Shown here: piece by piece, positions 12,601 to 22,121 of the stretch | Layout of the letters: each line of letters begins with the position of its first letter | Position numbering within the stretch: the stretch's first letter is position 1 | Source of the DNA: Arcuatula senhousia | Lineage: Eukaryota > Mollusca > Bivalvia > Mytilida > Mytilidae | Direction of reading: 5' to 3' | Assembly: GCA_963971305.1 (NCBI GenBank) | Contig: CAXARO010001792.1 | Location: 124,001 to 188,000, forward strand | DNA: 64,000 nt | Position numbers and translations under genes: made by a program | Notes under the pieces: generated by a model | The model's database searches: none | What the model was told of the DNA's origin: nothing | Seen by the model: the letters and a program-made list of their open reading frames with translations, nothing else

Positions 12601-15600
12601 GTAGGTCTTTTAATTCTCTATCAAATGAACCCTACATTTCATTCACCATCTGTAACCGTTTAGAAGTTATAATTAAAAAACCATTTTTTAATTACGAATC
12701 AAGGGCCGTAACTCAAAAACAACAAGTTTTACGCTTTCGCACCTGAAACATTTTTTGTAGCTTTCGTCGTGGCGAACATTTTTTCCATTTATTGTCCGCT
12801 TAAATTTTTTACAGTTTTTGTGTTATACTCAAAAAACAATTTCCGATGGCGGCCATTTTGAAAATGGCTGTCCGTAGCCATGCGACTTTGGTTTTATATC
12901 GGAGGGCATAAGTTTACGGTCTCAAATAACCCATATGTTTACTATGGTATCTCGAACCGTTTTCAAGTTATGAGCCAAAAACCGTTTAACCGAAACGCGT
13001 TAAGGGCCATAACTCGAAAACGGTTTGTCGCACAGTGTTCAACCCTTTATATCAAATGAAGGTCTAAATGAGACGAGTATTTTCCCCATTAAATGTCTGC
13101 TTAAGTTTTGTATGGTTTTTGAGGGAAATTGAAAACAAGGTGTACCATGACCTCTGACCTTGAGATTTGACCTTTGACCTTGACATTTTTAAATGTAACA
13201 TATGTCATCCGTGATGATTGGTGAAGGTCCCAAGTCTCTAGGACTAACCGTTTTGAAGAAAAAATTTTTGACGTGTCGTGACAGGTTTCGACTCAAAAAC
13301 GCGTAACCAGGAAGTTGTTCGGAAATTTTTTTTTTGATCTACAAATCATCCCTAGGAGTCAAATGACATTTTCCACTCTTTAGATTTTTGATACCGGTTA
13401 CGGTTTCTGAGATTATCTGATAACAAGGGTTTTCGGTCTGGGGCAGATAACTCCGTTACTAAAAATAGATCGGTTTCGCAGGGTCAGTCAAGGCGAGTCA
13501 GGGTATGACCGAATAATGGTACCAAGTGTCGTAAAGTTATGTCGCGACACTTTTGTTATAGTGACCGCGGAAAAGAAGAATAATAATAATAATAATAATA
13601 ATAATCAGAAGAAATACAATAAGGTCTTTCCACTGTAGTGGGAAAGACCTTAATAATAATAATAATCAGAAGAAATACAATAAGGTCTTTCCACTGTAGT
13701 GGGAAAGACCTTAATCATAAGAAATACAGTAAGGTCTTTCCTTCTGAAAAGGGAAAGACCTTAACTAACCTTAATATCATCAAATATTCTGAGTTGATTT
13801 TTTTAAAAACATTAGTTCAAAGTTTTGAGCGGAATTGTACATTGAAAATTGGCAGGAAAATCTCCGTAATTTTTTGGGTTTTTTATAACCATCTAAAGAC
13901 TATATAAGAACAATCACATATTAAAAGGAAAATCTCTAGGAAATAGTAAATTTGGATGTGCCGTCCACTGCCTGACCCTTATCTAAAATATATTGAAACC
14001 TTAAAAAAACGTTTTGATTTTACTTGCTCAATTATTTATTATTGATAGATTAAAAAAAACACGACAGAATATTTTTTTTAATTAAATTTGGAACGACTGT
14101 CAGCAAAATTTTATCCAGCATTATTTGACTGAAAATGGCCCACAATCATTTGGTTTGCAACTCACTTTTCGGCCTATTATCTATCCGGGACCCACACGGG
14201 AAAAATGACATGGGCTGACGAGAACATCAGTAACTTGCCATAGCGACGGAACGGCACAATGAACAGTAAATATGATTCTCTGTTCGTTTTAACTCTTTAA
14301 GAAAAAACACGAGATTTGAGCTATTCAACATCTATCGTCGAAAGCATAAAGCATTACATGCATGCTAAAACATTGTTCTTGTCAAACGCTTAAACCAGTA
14401 CATTTTATTCCAGATAGCGCACGAAATGTTGTTGTCTCTAAGCCCTCTCGAGCACCATCAAATTTTGTTGAAGGTAGTGAACCTATTACCCTGTCATGTT
14501 CAGCAGACGGAAACCCAGCACCCACACCATCCAACTACATATGGCATAAAGATACAAACCAAAGCGCCTCAATCGGTACAGGAATGACGTACACTATAAA
14601 GGATGTAATCAGTATCGAAACCGGAGTCTATATTTGCAGTGTAAAAAACACATTTAACGGGAAAATATTCACTGCTGATGGCAGAACTTACGTTCACATA
14701 TGTAAGTCATGTAATTGGTTTGTTTTTACTGAATTAAATGAAAAAAACCGTGAAAATCAAAATATTACATGTGGGAAAAGTGTTTGTCTGAGAATTTAGC
14801 AGAATGGAAGGGAAACAATCAAGCAATGTTGATATCTCAATATGCTATAAGTACAATCTCTTCGAAACAAAAAAGACCGTAGACTAGCTCTCTCTTTCAA
14901 ACTCACGTTCCGTTATATTGATGACGTCCTTTCACTAAACAATTCTAGATTTGATGAATTTTACACAGGGTTATGTTGCTCCTCAGTTGCTGTCTTCACT
15001 CAAGAAATGTTCCGGAAGACATCATGCACTTATAGACAAATATGGGATTTCGATCTCTCAGATGAGTGCAGATGTTGGTTTGTCATAGGGTTTTGTTTTG
15101 TCATTTTTTACCGGATTTGATAAGCTGAATAGACTATTGGCAACGCGACGGTGTGCTTTAGCAAGATGGCACTGCTTACTCTTCCGGAGCACCCGAGTTC
15201 ACTCTTGTTTCGACTGAAATTCGCGTTTTTGATTGATATTCAGTTATATTGTGTTTCCATGTTTTACATGTTGTCTGTTTTTGTCCCGTTCTTGTTGGTC
15301 TTAACATGTTTTTGTCTCTGGCCTTTTGGACTTTTGACATTCGGATGCCCCATTTGTACCTCTGCTTCTTTTCTACTACAGTTTTAAGGATAGTGAGGAC
15401 ACCTGTCATGTGACGAAAAACATTTATTAATGCAAAAAGCAAGTGCAAATGTCACAATTACCTTAATACTTGTGTTAAATAATTTTATCTATTAAAACTA
15501 AATCAAAATGAAATAATTTTTACACAAAAACACCAACCATTCTTTCATAAATATTATTTTCAAATAAAACAAGAGAGATAATCCACTTGAAAAATGACCC

Positions 15601-18600
15601 AAAAATTACAAAGATTTGTACTGTAGACAGAAAAATAAGCTGGTGACCCCCGTTTTTTATTGTTTTATTCCAAAATATATTGTATTCCATTGATTTTTAT
15701 CAAATAAAAATAGAATTTAAATTCGAAGATTTTTTCTGCGACAAGATTTTATGCAAATCATTTGGCCTTTCCTATATATTCCATAGTAATTTGGGAAAAC
15801 TTGAAGCCTAAATTGTGCGAAAAAAGCCTGGAGAGTTGGTCCAATATTTTTACACAAGATAAAGTATATACCTAATACTAATATATCAAAACGTTGGTCA
15901 TTTTAAATTCGGCATTATTTTTGGGGTCAGGTGTCCTCAATAACCTTAAACATCTCTGACTATTCTAAATTAAGGTATATCAGATTAAAAACTTTGAAAA
16001 GGCTTGGACAAAAGATCACACAAAAACATTTTTATGTTTATTGTAGTGAGTTATACTGTACTTATGCCCACGTCAAACGTATCATTATCAACGACAACGG
16101 CAATATATTCGCCAATTAATACCGCAAATATGAAAGAACTATGTAAGTTTAACTTTAATATTGGCTGACATTATCATGATTATTCTATTTCTTCGGTATA
16201 AATTACAACAGTATTACAAATAATGCAAATTAAATGATAAAAAGATAAAAGTATCAAATCAATATTAAATATTTTATTAAAGAAGCAAAGGTGTACCAAA
16301 GGGGTAATCAGTATCATAAAACCGTAAAGACAAAGACAAAACCGGTAGACAAAAACTCATCACAACAAAACAAACCACATAACAACATAAAACACACATA
16401 CATAACAACTATTAAACTACTATTTCTAAACAATTGATGGAAATCCTCCATTCTTAGTCTTTTCATTTTGTAATTGCATTTAAACTGTTTATTTCTCTAT
16501 ATTATAAACTTCAATTCCACATTAAAAATTATAATCTCGTTGGGCACAGTTGATTTAACGTAGCTTTATCAAAAAGAACGGAAAATGCAAGAACAAATTT
16601 TTGGTAGTCGATTATAAAAAGACTTATTTTGTCATCCAAGATTCTAGTTAGAAACAAAAATTTACAGATCAAATAATAGAAATGCTTAACTTTCTTATCG
16701 ACAACATATTTGTACAGTTTGGTGGAGGTGTTTTTCAAGAGACGATGGGTATCTTCATGGGCACAACTTGAGCACCATTGCTTGCCGATTTGTTTCTTCA
16801 TTCATATATATGAAGCGAACTTCTTACAGTCACTTCTAGACAAAAGAAGACCGCAGACTTGCTTGAACCCTTTAATCTCACATTTCGTTTTACATGTATT
16901 GATTTGGTGACTATTTATATCTTTTATATCCGATGGAACTTGAGATAGAGGACACTGCAGATTTAAGCAGATCCGCTTTATATTTGGATTTATTTCTAGA
17001 TATGGACACAGTAGGAAGGTTTTGTACAAAGCTCTATGACAAACGTGATGACTTCAACTTTGCAACAATCAACTTTCCCTTTTTCTGTAGCAACATTCCG
17101 TCCGTTTCAGCATATGACGTTTACGTATCACAATTGATTCGATATTCCAAAGCATGCTGGATAGATAACGGCTTACTTGATAGAGGCACACGGCTAACAA
17201 GCAAATTGTTAACACAGGGGTACGTTGGTTTTGGTAATGTCATTCTTTCCGGATTTGACCAATACGAAATCGATCTTTGGTAATGTGAAAGGTGTGTTGT
17301 AGCAAGCAGGAACTTCTTACTCTTCTAGAGCAACTGAGTTCACCCTCTTTTCGACTTCAGTTCACGTTGCTGAATGCGGCTTTGCGTTGTTATGTGTGAG
17401 TTTTGGTTTTCTTTTTGTTATGTTTTTTGTTGTTGTGTGGTTTGTTTCGTTATGATGATTTTTCTACCGATTTTGTCTTGGTCTTTTTGGGATATTTTTA
17501 ATCCCCCCTTTTAGTACATCTTTGTTTCTTCTATTGTAGATGGGGGAATCTCTAGTTTGTAAAGAAATGGGTTGTTACTTTGTACTTGTTGAATTATTAC
17601 AGCATCTCGTCCTTGAAAATGTTCTCCTTGCAAATATTGAATGACTAAAAAGGCGGGTAAAATGTTATAATTTGACCGTGAACTGTAACAATTAATTGAT
17701 TTTTTGGTTTTAATTAAATATTTATACTTTACACAACAATTCCTAAAATATAAAGATATTTTGCAAAAAGGTTTTAAAGGAAGAGAAAAAAATGAAAGGG
17801 GCAGATCTGATCAAAATTAAAGTCATATGACGAATCTACATGTATTAAGACATAGTTATATGATTAATGCATCGGCGAAGTAAAAAAACAAAATGGTACT
17901 GGACTTAAGCAGTTTAACGCATCAACTCTCAATTTTTCGCTCAGTTTAATTTTTGTTTCTAGTAAGTAAAATATTAAGAAACAGCTGATTTGAGAATGGC
18001 CCTGTTATATGTTCTCGGTATGCAATAAAGACCTTCGGATTCTGTAATAGCAATCGGCATCGCCCGGGCCATTACAGACACCTCGGAGCAATTATCACAA
18101 ACAATAAACGAACATGTATAAAAGGGTCATAAAAAAAAATTCATATCAGTAACAAAATTGTTGAACTAACGGAAGCGCTCTCATATATACACTCCGCCAT
18201 AAGTTAAGCACCACCCTATTTATTTTCATAAGTACAATTTCAAAGTTAAAATGCAAACGCCAGTTAATGATATGATATATTTTAGATGTGTATTCCTAAA
18301 ACACACATTTCGAAGTTATGTTACACCAAAGGGTATTAGCCAGTGATAGAAATCTTAAGTGAAAAGACACTTCAAACAGAACATGATTTAACGTCTTAAA
18401 TGTTTCTAAGAAAAAAACTTTGACGAAAAATTCAAATTTTGTCCAGTTTAAGTTGTGCGTTCTTTAAGTTGGCTTGATGTCTTACAGTAAAACATATTGT
18501 TAAAACATATTCATTAAAATGATAAAACAAAACCCAGCACAAATTGTTGAAAAGGGGGATAAATCGTTTCTGGTCAAATTTTAGGCCACAAACTGAAAAA

Positions 18601-21600
18601 AGGATGCTGCCCTTAGAAAATGGAATTGGTATGGACACTTTTTGCGTCAGAAACTTCAAAATTTTATGTCGTATTAATTTGTGCGAGCAATGGTGTTTGT
18701 TCTCTGTCCGAACATCACTTTTCCAAAATCTCATTTTCTGTAAAATCCATTTTTGAAAGAAAATGTCCTTTCATCACTATAAAAGTTCACCGACATGTTT
18801 TTCCTTCTCCACACAAAACTGTTATTTAATTAGTGTTATGATCACACAGTTTTTATGACAGAAATGTCTTTATGAAAACAGTTTTACCTCATTTTTTGAG
18901 TTTTACGAAAAAAAGACATTTTCTGAAAAAACTTGAAAAAAAGATTTTTTGCCTTAAATCTTTGATAAACCTTTTTAAACAACCTTATTTAATCATCATC
19001 GAAAAGTAAAAGTTTTATTTTCATGTGGTTTAAAAAGCAAAATTAGCATTTGGAAATAAACATGTTCAGAAAGTCGGGAAAAAGCAGACATTTTTAAGCA
19101 GGCCCCAAAAACCTGCAAAACCCATTAAAAACTCATATTTGTCGTTTGATGTGATTGAAAACGCTACAAATTAAGGAAGTGTCATGTGAAAGGTTCTTTA
19201 AAAAAAAGTTTTGCTTTCAATCTCTGCTTTTTCTTTTGATCTCCGAAACGTGAATTCAGGATCGGGTAAATTCAAACAATACTATGTACCAATATTCTGA
19301 AAATCTTTCTTTATTTTAAAGTTTTGTAGGATGCATATTACTCTAATACCCAAAGGTTCTTGTGTGCAAAAGATCGGAATATTTCAATAAAATATAAAAA
19401 GAGGGTGCCATTTTAAAATGGGTGGTGCTTAACTTTTGGCGGACTGTTTATATTTATTTGGTATTTTTTTCCAATGCATTCGAAACATTGTAAAGGCAAC
19501 ACGGCTCTTATTGTATCTTCTGCTCCTGGATTGTAATCGCAAAAGATGTAAAATATATGACATTTAACATTGTAATTTTACCATACAAAATACTCAAATC
19601 ATATATTTATTTGAAATTTTTGCCAAATAAATTACTAATTAAGCTAGTATGAACTTTTTTAACAAAGAGTATATATATAAAAACATTTGACAGATTTCGT
19701 AGTACTTAATGGACTATTATATATTAAATTTCGAATAACGTATTTCGAATAATTTGGTATTTTTTTCCAATGCATTCGAAACATTGTAAAGGCAACACGG
19801 CTCTTATTGTATCTTCTGCTCCTGGATTGTAATCGCAAAAGATGTAAAATATATGACATTTAACATTGTAATTTTACCATACAAAATACTCAAATCATAT
19901 ATTTATTTGAAATTTTTGCCAAATAAATTACTAATTAAGCTAGTATGAACTTTTTTAACATGTATTTTATATTTTGTATTGACAGGTTCCAATTCTTGTG
20001 ATGTGGCCATCTTCGTCGTTGTCGTATTGTTGTTTTCTTTTCTATTAATTCAGATTGCAGTATGCTTCATTCTGTATCATAAAGGCATGTATCAGTTCTC
20101 ATAAGTTGTATACAAACAGAAAAAAAACTAACTTTATTGCAAATCACAGACACCATGAAGATCAAATTAATCACCAGTTAGCAGAGTTCTATTTTTTTCT
20201 CTTTCACTTTGGTTTTTTAATAGGAAAGTCAAGATAAGTTGTTAGTTAGAAGCATGTTTACAAAGTAAAAAAGTAAACTTTAAACAATAAATAGAGGATA
20301 AAAAAACATTGAAACTTCAAAACAAAATTACCCCAAGCATTGACTGGAAAAATTAAACCGTGTTTGGTGCGCGTTTGGTCGATGAAAGAGTCGCCAGAAA
20401 CATCTTGCTCATAAGCTGTAAAGTCATATTAAACCAGATAACAGTTCTCTTTTGGTTTAACATTTTGTAATAATTATGCATTCTTAATACCTAACGATTA
20501 TGATAAAATTTGATAAATGTGACAACATGATCAGAAAATTAATGTTATGGGTCTGCCTATACAGGTGGTAAAACATGTATTAAGTTAACAGTGATTTAAA
20601 TAAAATGTTCAATATCTAAACATAAGTACGAAAGTCAGAAAGATTTTTCGAAGTTTTTAAGATTTCGTTATTCGAAATTTAATATATAATAGTCCATTAA
20701 GTACTACGAAATCTGTCAAATGTTTTTATATATATACTCTTCAAAAAAAGTTACGCATAGATAGAAAATTCCCCGTACGTTTAATGCAAATCACAACAAT
20801 TTCAAAACATTATTGCCGAGCTGTTCTACAACCGATTTTCACGAAATAAAATCCAGAAAAAAGAAAACAAAATAAAGAGTGTTTGATTAATTTTGACAAA
20901 AATCCTTACTTCAATGGTTTTTAAGAGATGGTGAGTAGAACACGACTAATGTTTTTCACGAAACATTTTGCATTGATTTAAACGGGAAATTGAATCGTAA
21001 AATGTACACTTGAGTTCTACTTGCAATATCTTAAAAAGCAGCGATGTTACGATTTTACTCAAAATCAAACAAACAATCTCTATTTTGTTTTCTTTTTACT
21101 GGATTTTATTTCGTGAAAATCGGTTGCAGAACAGCTCGGCAATAATATTTTGAAATTGTTGTGATTTGCATTAAACGTACGGGGAATTTTCTATCTATGC
21201 GTAACTTTTTTTGACGAGTATATATAAGCTCTTTGTTATAATGCCACTAAGATTCAATTTTCATTTTTAGGAATTCTCTTGTTCAGATTAAAGAAAAAAA
21301 GGTATGAATTAAATTGTGTGGATGCATGTGTATGCATGCCAATTCAAAATGTTTCAGTCCAACCAAATACATGTACTAGTATAATTTTACTATTATAGGC
21401 AAATTGTTGACATCTGGTCGAAATTTGTAAAGCCTGCATCCCTCATAAAAAGAGGAATACAACAATCTTACAAAAATGTAACCCGCAATCAAAGTGCTAG
21501 TTTAGGGATAATGACGCGTAGTTTATCTGTGCTTCTAAACATTAAAAAATGTACAACTCATAAACTGAGCGTAATACTATGTATTTTTTTATTTGGTTAC

Positions 21601-21944
21601 ATCCCCTTGTATTGATATTTTACATATAGATATCTTACATATAGTCATTTCTATTACCTTGTAGGCAATAAATTTAACTTAGGGTCACAATTATAAGTTT
21701 GTAGTAGAAAAAATACATATCATGTACCAGATGTAAGAATAAAGTCTCCGCCAACTACGCATGAACTTATTACCTTATTCAAACTGGCTTGAATTCATTG
21801 CATGTAGTTTATGATTTTTTATGATTTTTTTCTAATTACAGTATTTATCAAGAAGCTCAGCAACCATCCGAGACACACGTCTATAATTCAACAGATACGA
21901 GTGATGTTAATGACTCAAATTATGCATATCTTACACCTACATAA
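6573..21944 (+). CDS. Immunoglobulin-superfamily type I membrane receptor, gene 1 (seven exons)
   Basis: I join seven exons: 6573-6633, 7862-8260, 9139-9471, 14414-14701, 19986-20084, 21271-21301 and 21842-21944. They sum to 1314 nt, one open frame of 437 residues ending in TAA. Order in the protein: signal peptide (about 1-21), a V-like Ig domain (to about 153), a C2-like Ig domain (to about 264), an I-set-like Ig domain (to about 360), one transmembrane segment (about 367-391), and a 45-residue cytoplasmic tail with an ITIM-like SNYAYL at 429-434. Ig exons are symmetric phase 1-1, as is usual in this superfamily. The architecture resembles nectin-, CD80- or butterfly-type animal receptors; ligand and pathway are unknown. 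A cell-surface recognition receptor with inhibitory signalling is inference. Gene 2 downstream is a paralogue. The one weak junction is the intron after 20084, which begins GC rather than GT. Confidence 0.85.
6785..7035 (+). repeat. tRNA-derived SINE
   Basis: A box A-like TGGCTTAGG (6799-6807) and a box B-like GGTTCGGTCC (6844-6853) lie 45 bp apart, matching an internal pol III promoter as in tRNA-derived SINEs. A body of about 180 bp unrelated to tRNA follows. It sits in the first intron of gene 1. A 70-codon frame on the minus strand is incidental. Confidence 0.5.
7080..7195 (-). repeat. Interspersed repeat family B, 3' part
   Basis: Reverse complement of the end of the copy at 1535-1740: AATAACAAAATTACC, GAATCAATCTC and AAGACAAAACAAGG. 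Confidence 0.5.
7495..7715 (+). repeat. Penelope-like tail fragment
   Basis: CAGGTGTGCTATAACAGACAAGAACC, then TACTCTTGCGGAG and GAGTTTACTCTTGTTACGAC follow the tail at 5990-6070. Only the tail is present; no RT sequence. Lies 150 bp before the Ig1 exon of gene 1. Confidence 0.6.
7735..7845 (+). repeat. Repeat family A 3' end, next to gene 1 Ig1
   Basis: TTTGTGTCC, TTCCATTTATCATCATTT and GAAAAGCAATAA match the 3' end of the copy at 1380-1500. It ends 16 bp before the Ig1 exon. Gene 2 has the same repeat end in the same place (42640-42752). Confidence 0.55.
7862..8260 (+). CDS. Gene 1 exon 2: V-like Ig domain 1
   Basis: The acceptor is a T-rich tract ending TTTAAG at 7861 and the donor is AAAG|GTAATA after 8260. 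The exon is 399 nt, phase 1 to 1. The encoded domain has the first Ig cysteine in LKCLYS, and the second in DETEYRC, the classic D-x-x-x-Y-x-C F-strand motif of V-type domains. An additional Cys lies about nine residues before the second (IEC) and is kept in gene 2 (IDC), so a third, non-canonical Cys is a family trait. An N-A-T glycosylation site is present. The membrane-distal position makes this the likely ligand-binding domain. Confidence 0.85.
8261..9138. other. Gene 1 intron between Ig1 and Ig2
   Basis: AT-rich intron. The first 30 bases match the corresponding gene 2 intron (GTAATATRAATRCAACATTAA), then the two diverge. No repeat family recognised. Confidence 0.5.
9139..9471 (+). CDS. 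Gene 1 exon 3: C2-like Ig domain 2
   Basis: Bounded by an AAG acceptor at 9136-9138 and the donor GTAAGT after 9471; 333 nt, phase 1 to 1. Landmarks are FTCTG (B strand Cys), FQWVRI (core Trp) and EDNGVVVRC (F strand Cys in a D-x-G-x-x-x-x-C setting). There are two N-glycosylation sequons, NGT and NST. It is the best conserved domain between the two genes: blocks such as SETTLAVPM and EDNGVVVRC are identical, while the NST sequon is lost in gene 2. Confidence 0.85.
9613..10527 (+). repeat. Repeat family C, older partial copy
   Basis: Starts AAAATGCCATTTGTTCAGAG, like the two units that follow, but is shorter and diverged (915 bp), with the middle missing. It ends at the same GAATAATAATAATT junction. 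Contains GGCCGCCATTTTG and CAAGTTATTGGCAAAAAACG type internal modules. Confidence 0.65.
10528..12060 (+). repeat. Repeat family C, tandem unit 1 (1533 bp)
   Basis: A 1533-bp unit directly followed by a near-identical copy. It begins with a hairpin ATTTGTTC-AGA-GAACAAAT (10536-10554) and contains internal imperfect modules with CAAATTGTAGGTCTT, TTTACTATNNTATCT, GTTTTCAAGTTATG and GGCCGCCATTTTG. The small frames in it (for example 10893-11129) are by-products of the modules. Confidence 0.8.
12061..13592 (+). repeat. Repeat family C, tandem unit 2
   Basis: Same sequence as 10528-12060 at a constant offset of 1533, with only scattered single-base and homopolymer differences, so the duplication is recent. 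It ends in an AAT microsatellite (13578-13605). Confidence 0.8.
13621..13762. repeat. Three AAGGTCTTTCC/GGAAAGACCTT hairpins
   Basis: Hairpins at 13621-13651, 13682-13712 (period 61) and 13731-13762 have identical 11-bp arms, with AATAAT and CAGAAGAAATACAA between the first two. The arm sequence AGGTCTTTCC also occurs just inside the 5' end of each family C unit, so these are probably its 3' terminal structure, repeated. Confidence 0.7.
13765..14413. other. Gene 1 intron before Ig3
   Basis: AT-rich. An 89-codon frame spanning 13638-13907 starts inside the hairpin repeats and shows no recognisable domain. Nothing else supported. Confidence 0.4.
14414..14701 (+). CDS. Gene 1 exon 4: I-set-like Ig domain 3
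   Basis: Acceptor TTCCAG at 14408-14413, donor GTAAGT after 14701; 288 nt, phase 1 to 1. Landmarks: ITLSCSADGNP (B strand), YIWHKD (core Trp), TGVYICSVKN (F strand Y-x-C). The sequence style, VVVSKPS...FVEGSEPITLSC, is that of I-set or Ig_3 domains of animal adhesion receptors. The last codon is split and completed by the transmembrane exon as Cys. The domain is membrane-proximal. Confidence 0.85.
14875..15385 (+). mobile_element. Penelope-like RT fragment and tail with internal deletion
   Basis: Matches the 4982-6250 element from CGTTATATTGATGACGTCC (motif C) through TTTGATGAATTT, then jumps to ACACAGGGTTATGTTGCTCC, losing about 320 bp, then continues through the tail to CTTCTTTTCT. Stops and the deletion make it non-coding. 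Confidence 0.7.
15388..15945. mobile_element. TTAA-flanked inverted-repeat element (558 bp)
   Basis: Termini GGATAGTGAGGACACCTG and, reversed, GGTTATTGAGGACACCTG are flanked on both sides by TTAA (15384-15387, 15946-15949). A TTAA duplication is the piggyBac signature. No coding capacity, so a non-autonomous element. It sits right behind the Penelope tail. Confidence 0.55.
16284..16405 (-). repeat. Penelope-like tail fragment, inverted
   Basis: GGTGTACCAAAGGGGTAATC, AAACCGTAAAGACAAAGAC and CAAACCACATAACAACAT are the reverse complement of 6100-6215. Confidence 0.65.
16418..17545 (+). mobile_element. Degenerate Penelope-like RT copy
   Basis: Follows the 4982-6250 copy from CAATTGATGGAAATCCTCCA to the tail, with many frameshifts, a stop in the GTTCAP region and loss of the YIDDV block near 16890. 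A 116-codon open piece (16933-17283) still reads SALYLDLFLDMD and DFNFATINFPFFCSNIPS. Inactive. Confidence 0.7.
17546..18189. other. Gene 1 intron, no recognised feature
   Basis: AT-rich. Around 18040-18080 there is an imperfect palindrome (CTGTAATAGC...GCCATTACAG) around CATCGCCCGGG; its meaning is unknown. Confidence 0.3.
18190..19447 (-). mobile_element. Second copy of the CAGTCCGCC-ended DNA transposon, inverted
   Basis: Begins CACTCCGCCATAAGTTAAGC and ends GGCGGACTG, the mirror of the copy at 2990-4259. Internal blocks such as GTCCATACCAATTCC reappear as reverse complements. About 1258 bp, no transposase frame. Confidence 0.65.
19456..19960. repeat. 209-bp direct duplication next to the transmembrane exon
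   Basis: 19456-19664 recurs at 19752-19960 (offset 296), apparently without differences. The 87-bp spacer holds a 76-bp inverted copy of 20666-20741. The second copy ends 25 bp before the transmembrane exon. Confidence 0.8.
19986..20084 (+). CDS. Gene 1 exon 5: transmembrane segment
   Basis: After the acceptor GACAG (19981-19985) the exon encodes CSNSCD, then about 25 uninterrupted hydrophobic residues rich in V, L, F and I (about residues 367-391), then YHKG. The phase (1 to 1, 99 nt) fits Ig3 before it and the tail exon after it. The only AG-flanked end that keeps frame is AAAG|GCATGT, a GC-AG intron; this is unusual but a known minor class. The acceptor side abuts a 209-bp duplicated segment. 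No equivalent exon was seen for gene 2. Confidence 0.7.
20735..21220. mobile_element. Foldback MITE with long terminal inverted repeats
   Basis: The left arm, starting ACTCTTCAAAAAAAGTTACG, is mirrored almost completely over more than 100 bp by the right arm, ending CGTAACTTTTTTTGACGAGT. Arms include CCCCGTACGTTTAATGC and GAGCTGTTCTACAACCG. Flanks are TATATA, consistent with a TA target (Tc1/mariner-like). About 486 bp, no frame. Lies in the intron between the transmembrane and tail exons. Confidence 0.7.
21271..21301 (+). CDS. Gene 1 exon 6: juxtamembrane basic exon
   Basis: Only 31 nt, between the TTTTTAG acceptor and the GTATGA donor. It encodes ILLFRLKKK, basic residues straight after the membrane as expected for a type I protein stop-transfer region. 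It enters at phase 1 and leaves at phase 2, matching exons on both sides. It is too short to stand alone; support comes from frame continuity and the good splice sites. Confidence 0.6.
21842..21944 (+). CDS. Gene 1 exon 7: cytoplasmic tail with ITIM-like motif
   Basis: Acceptor TTACAG (ends 21841). The frame reads SIYQEAQQPSETHVY and onward, ending DSNYAYLTPT and TAA at 21942-21944. SNYAYL fits the ITIM pattern [S/I/V/L]-x-Y-x-x-[L/I/V], which in animal receptors recruits SH2-domain phosphatases when phosphorylated. Three other Tyr residues lie in the tail, none in a full ITIM. A function in inhibitory signalling is inferred from the motif alone. Confidence 0.65.
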
Positions 21945-22083
21945 TGAATAACGTTAGATCTCGGACTCAAAATGTTCAAGTAAATGTCAGTTTTTAAAAC
22001 TTCAGATAACTCAACTTCCTATTCAACGTTCTGAAACTTTGAACGTAGGACATTGTAGAACTTAAGAAGTACTTCTGATTGTG

Positions 22084-22089
22084 AATAAA
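22084..22089 (+). promoter_or_regulatory. Polyadenylation signal of gene 1
   Basis: AATAAA lies 140 bases after the stop codon of the tail exon and is followed by T/G-rich sequence. It supports 21842-22110 as the terminal exon. A tandem-repeat element begins only about 33 bases later. Confidence 0.6.
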
Positions 22090-22121
22090 GTCTTGATTTA
22101 TTTATGCCAATTTCGATCTTT

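Noticed and set aside
10893..12746. Two near-identical frames (78-106 codons) starting MTLDSNCRSWH
   Set aside because: They lie in the duplicated repeat C units; the similarity comes from the DNA duplication, and the frame is already broken by a one-base difference between units.
13621..13762. CRISPR-like array or bacterial terminators (repeated AAGGTCTTTCC hairpins)
   Set aside because: The context is a eukaryotic repeat with AAT microsatellites, spacing is irregular, and the motif belongs to the neighbouring family C units.
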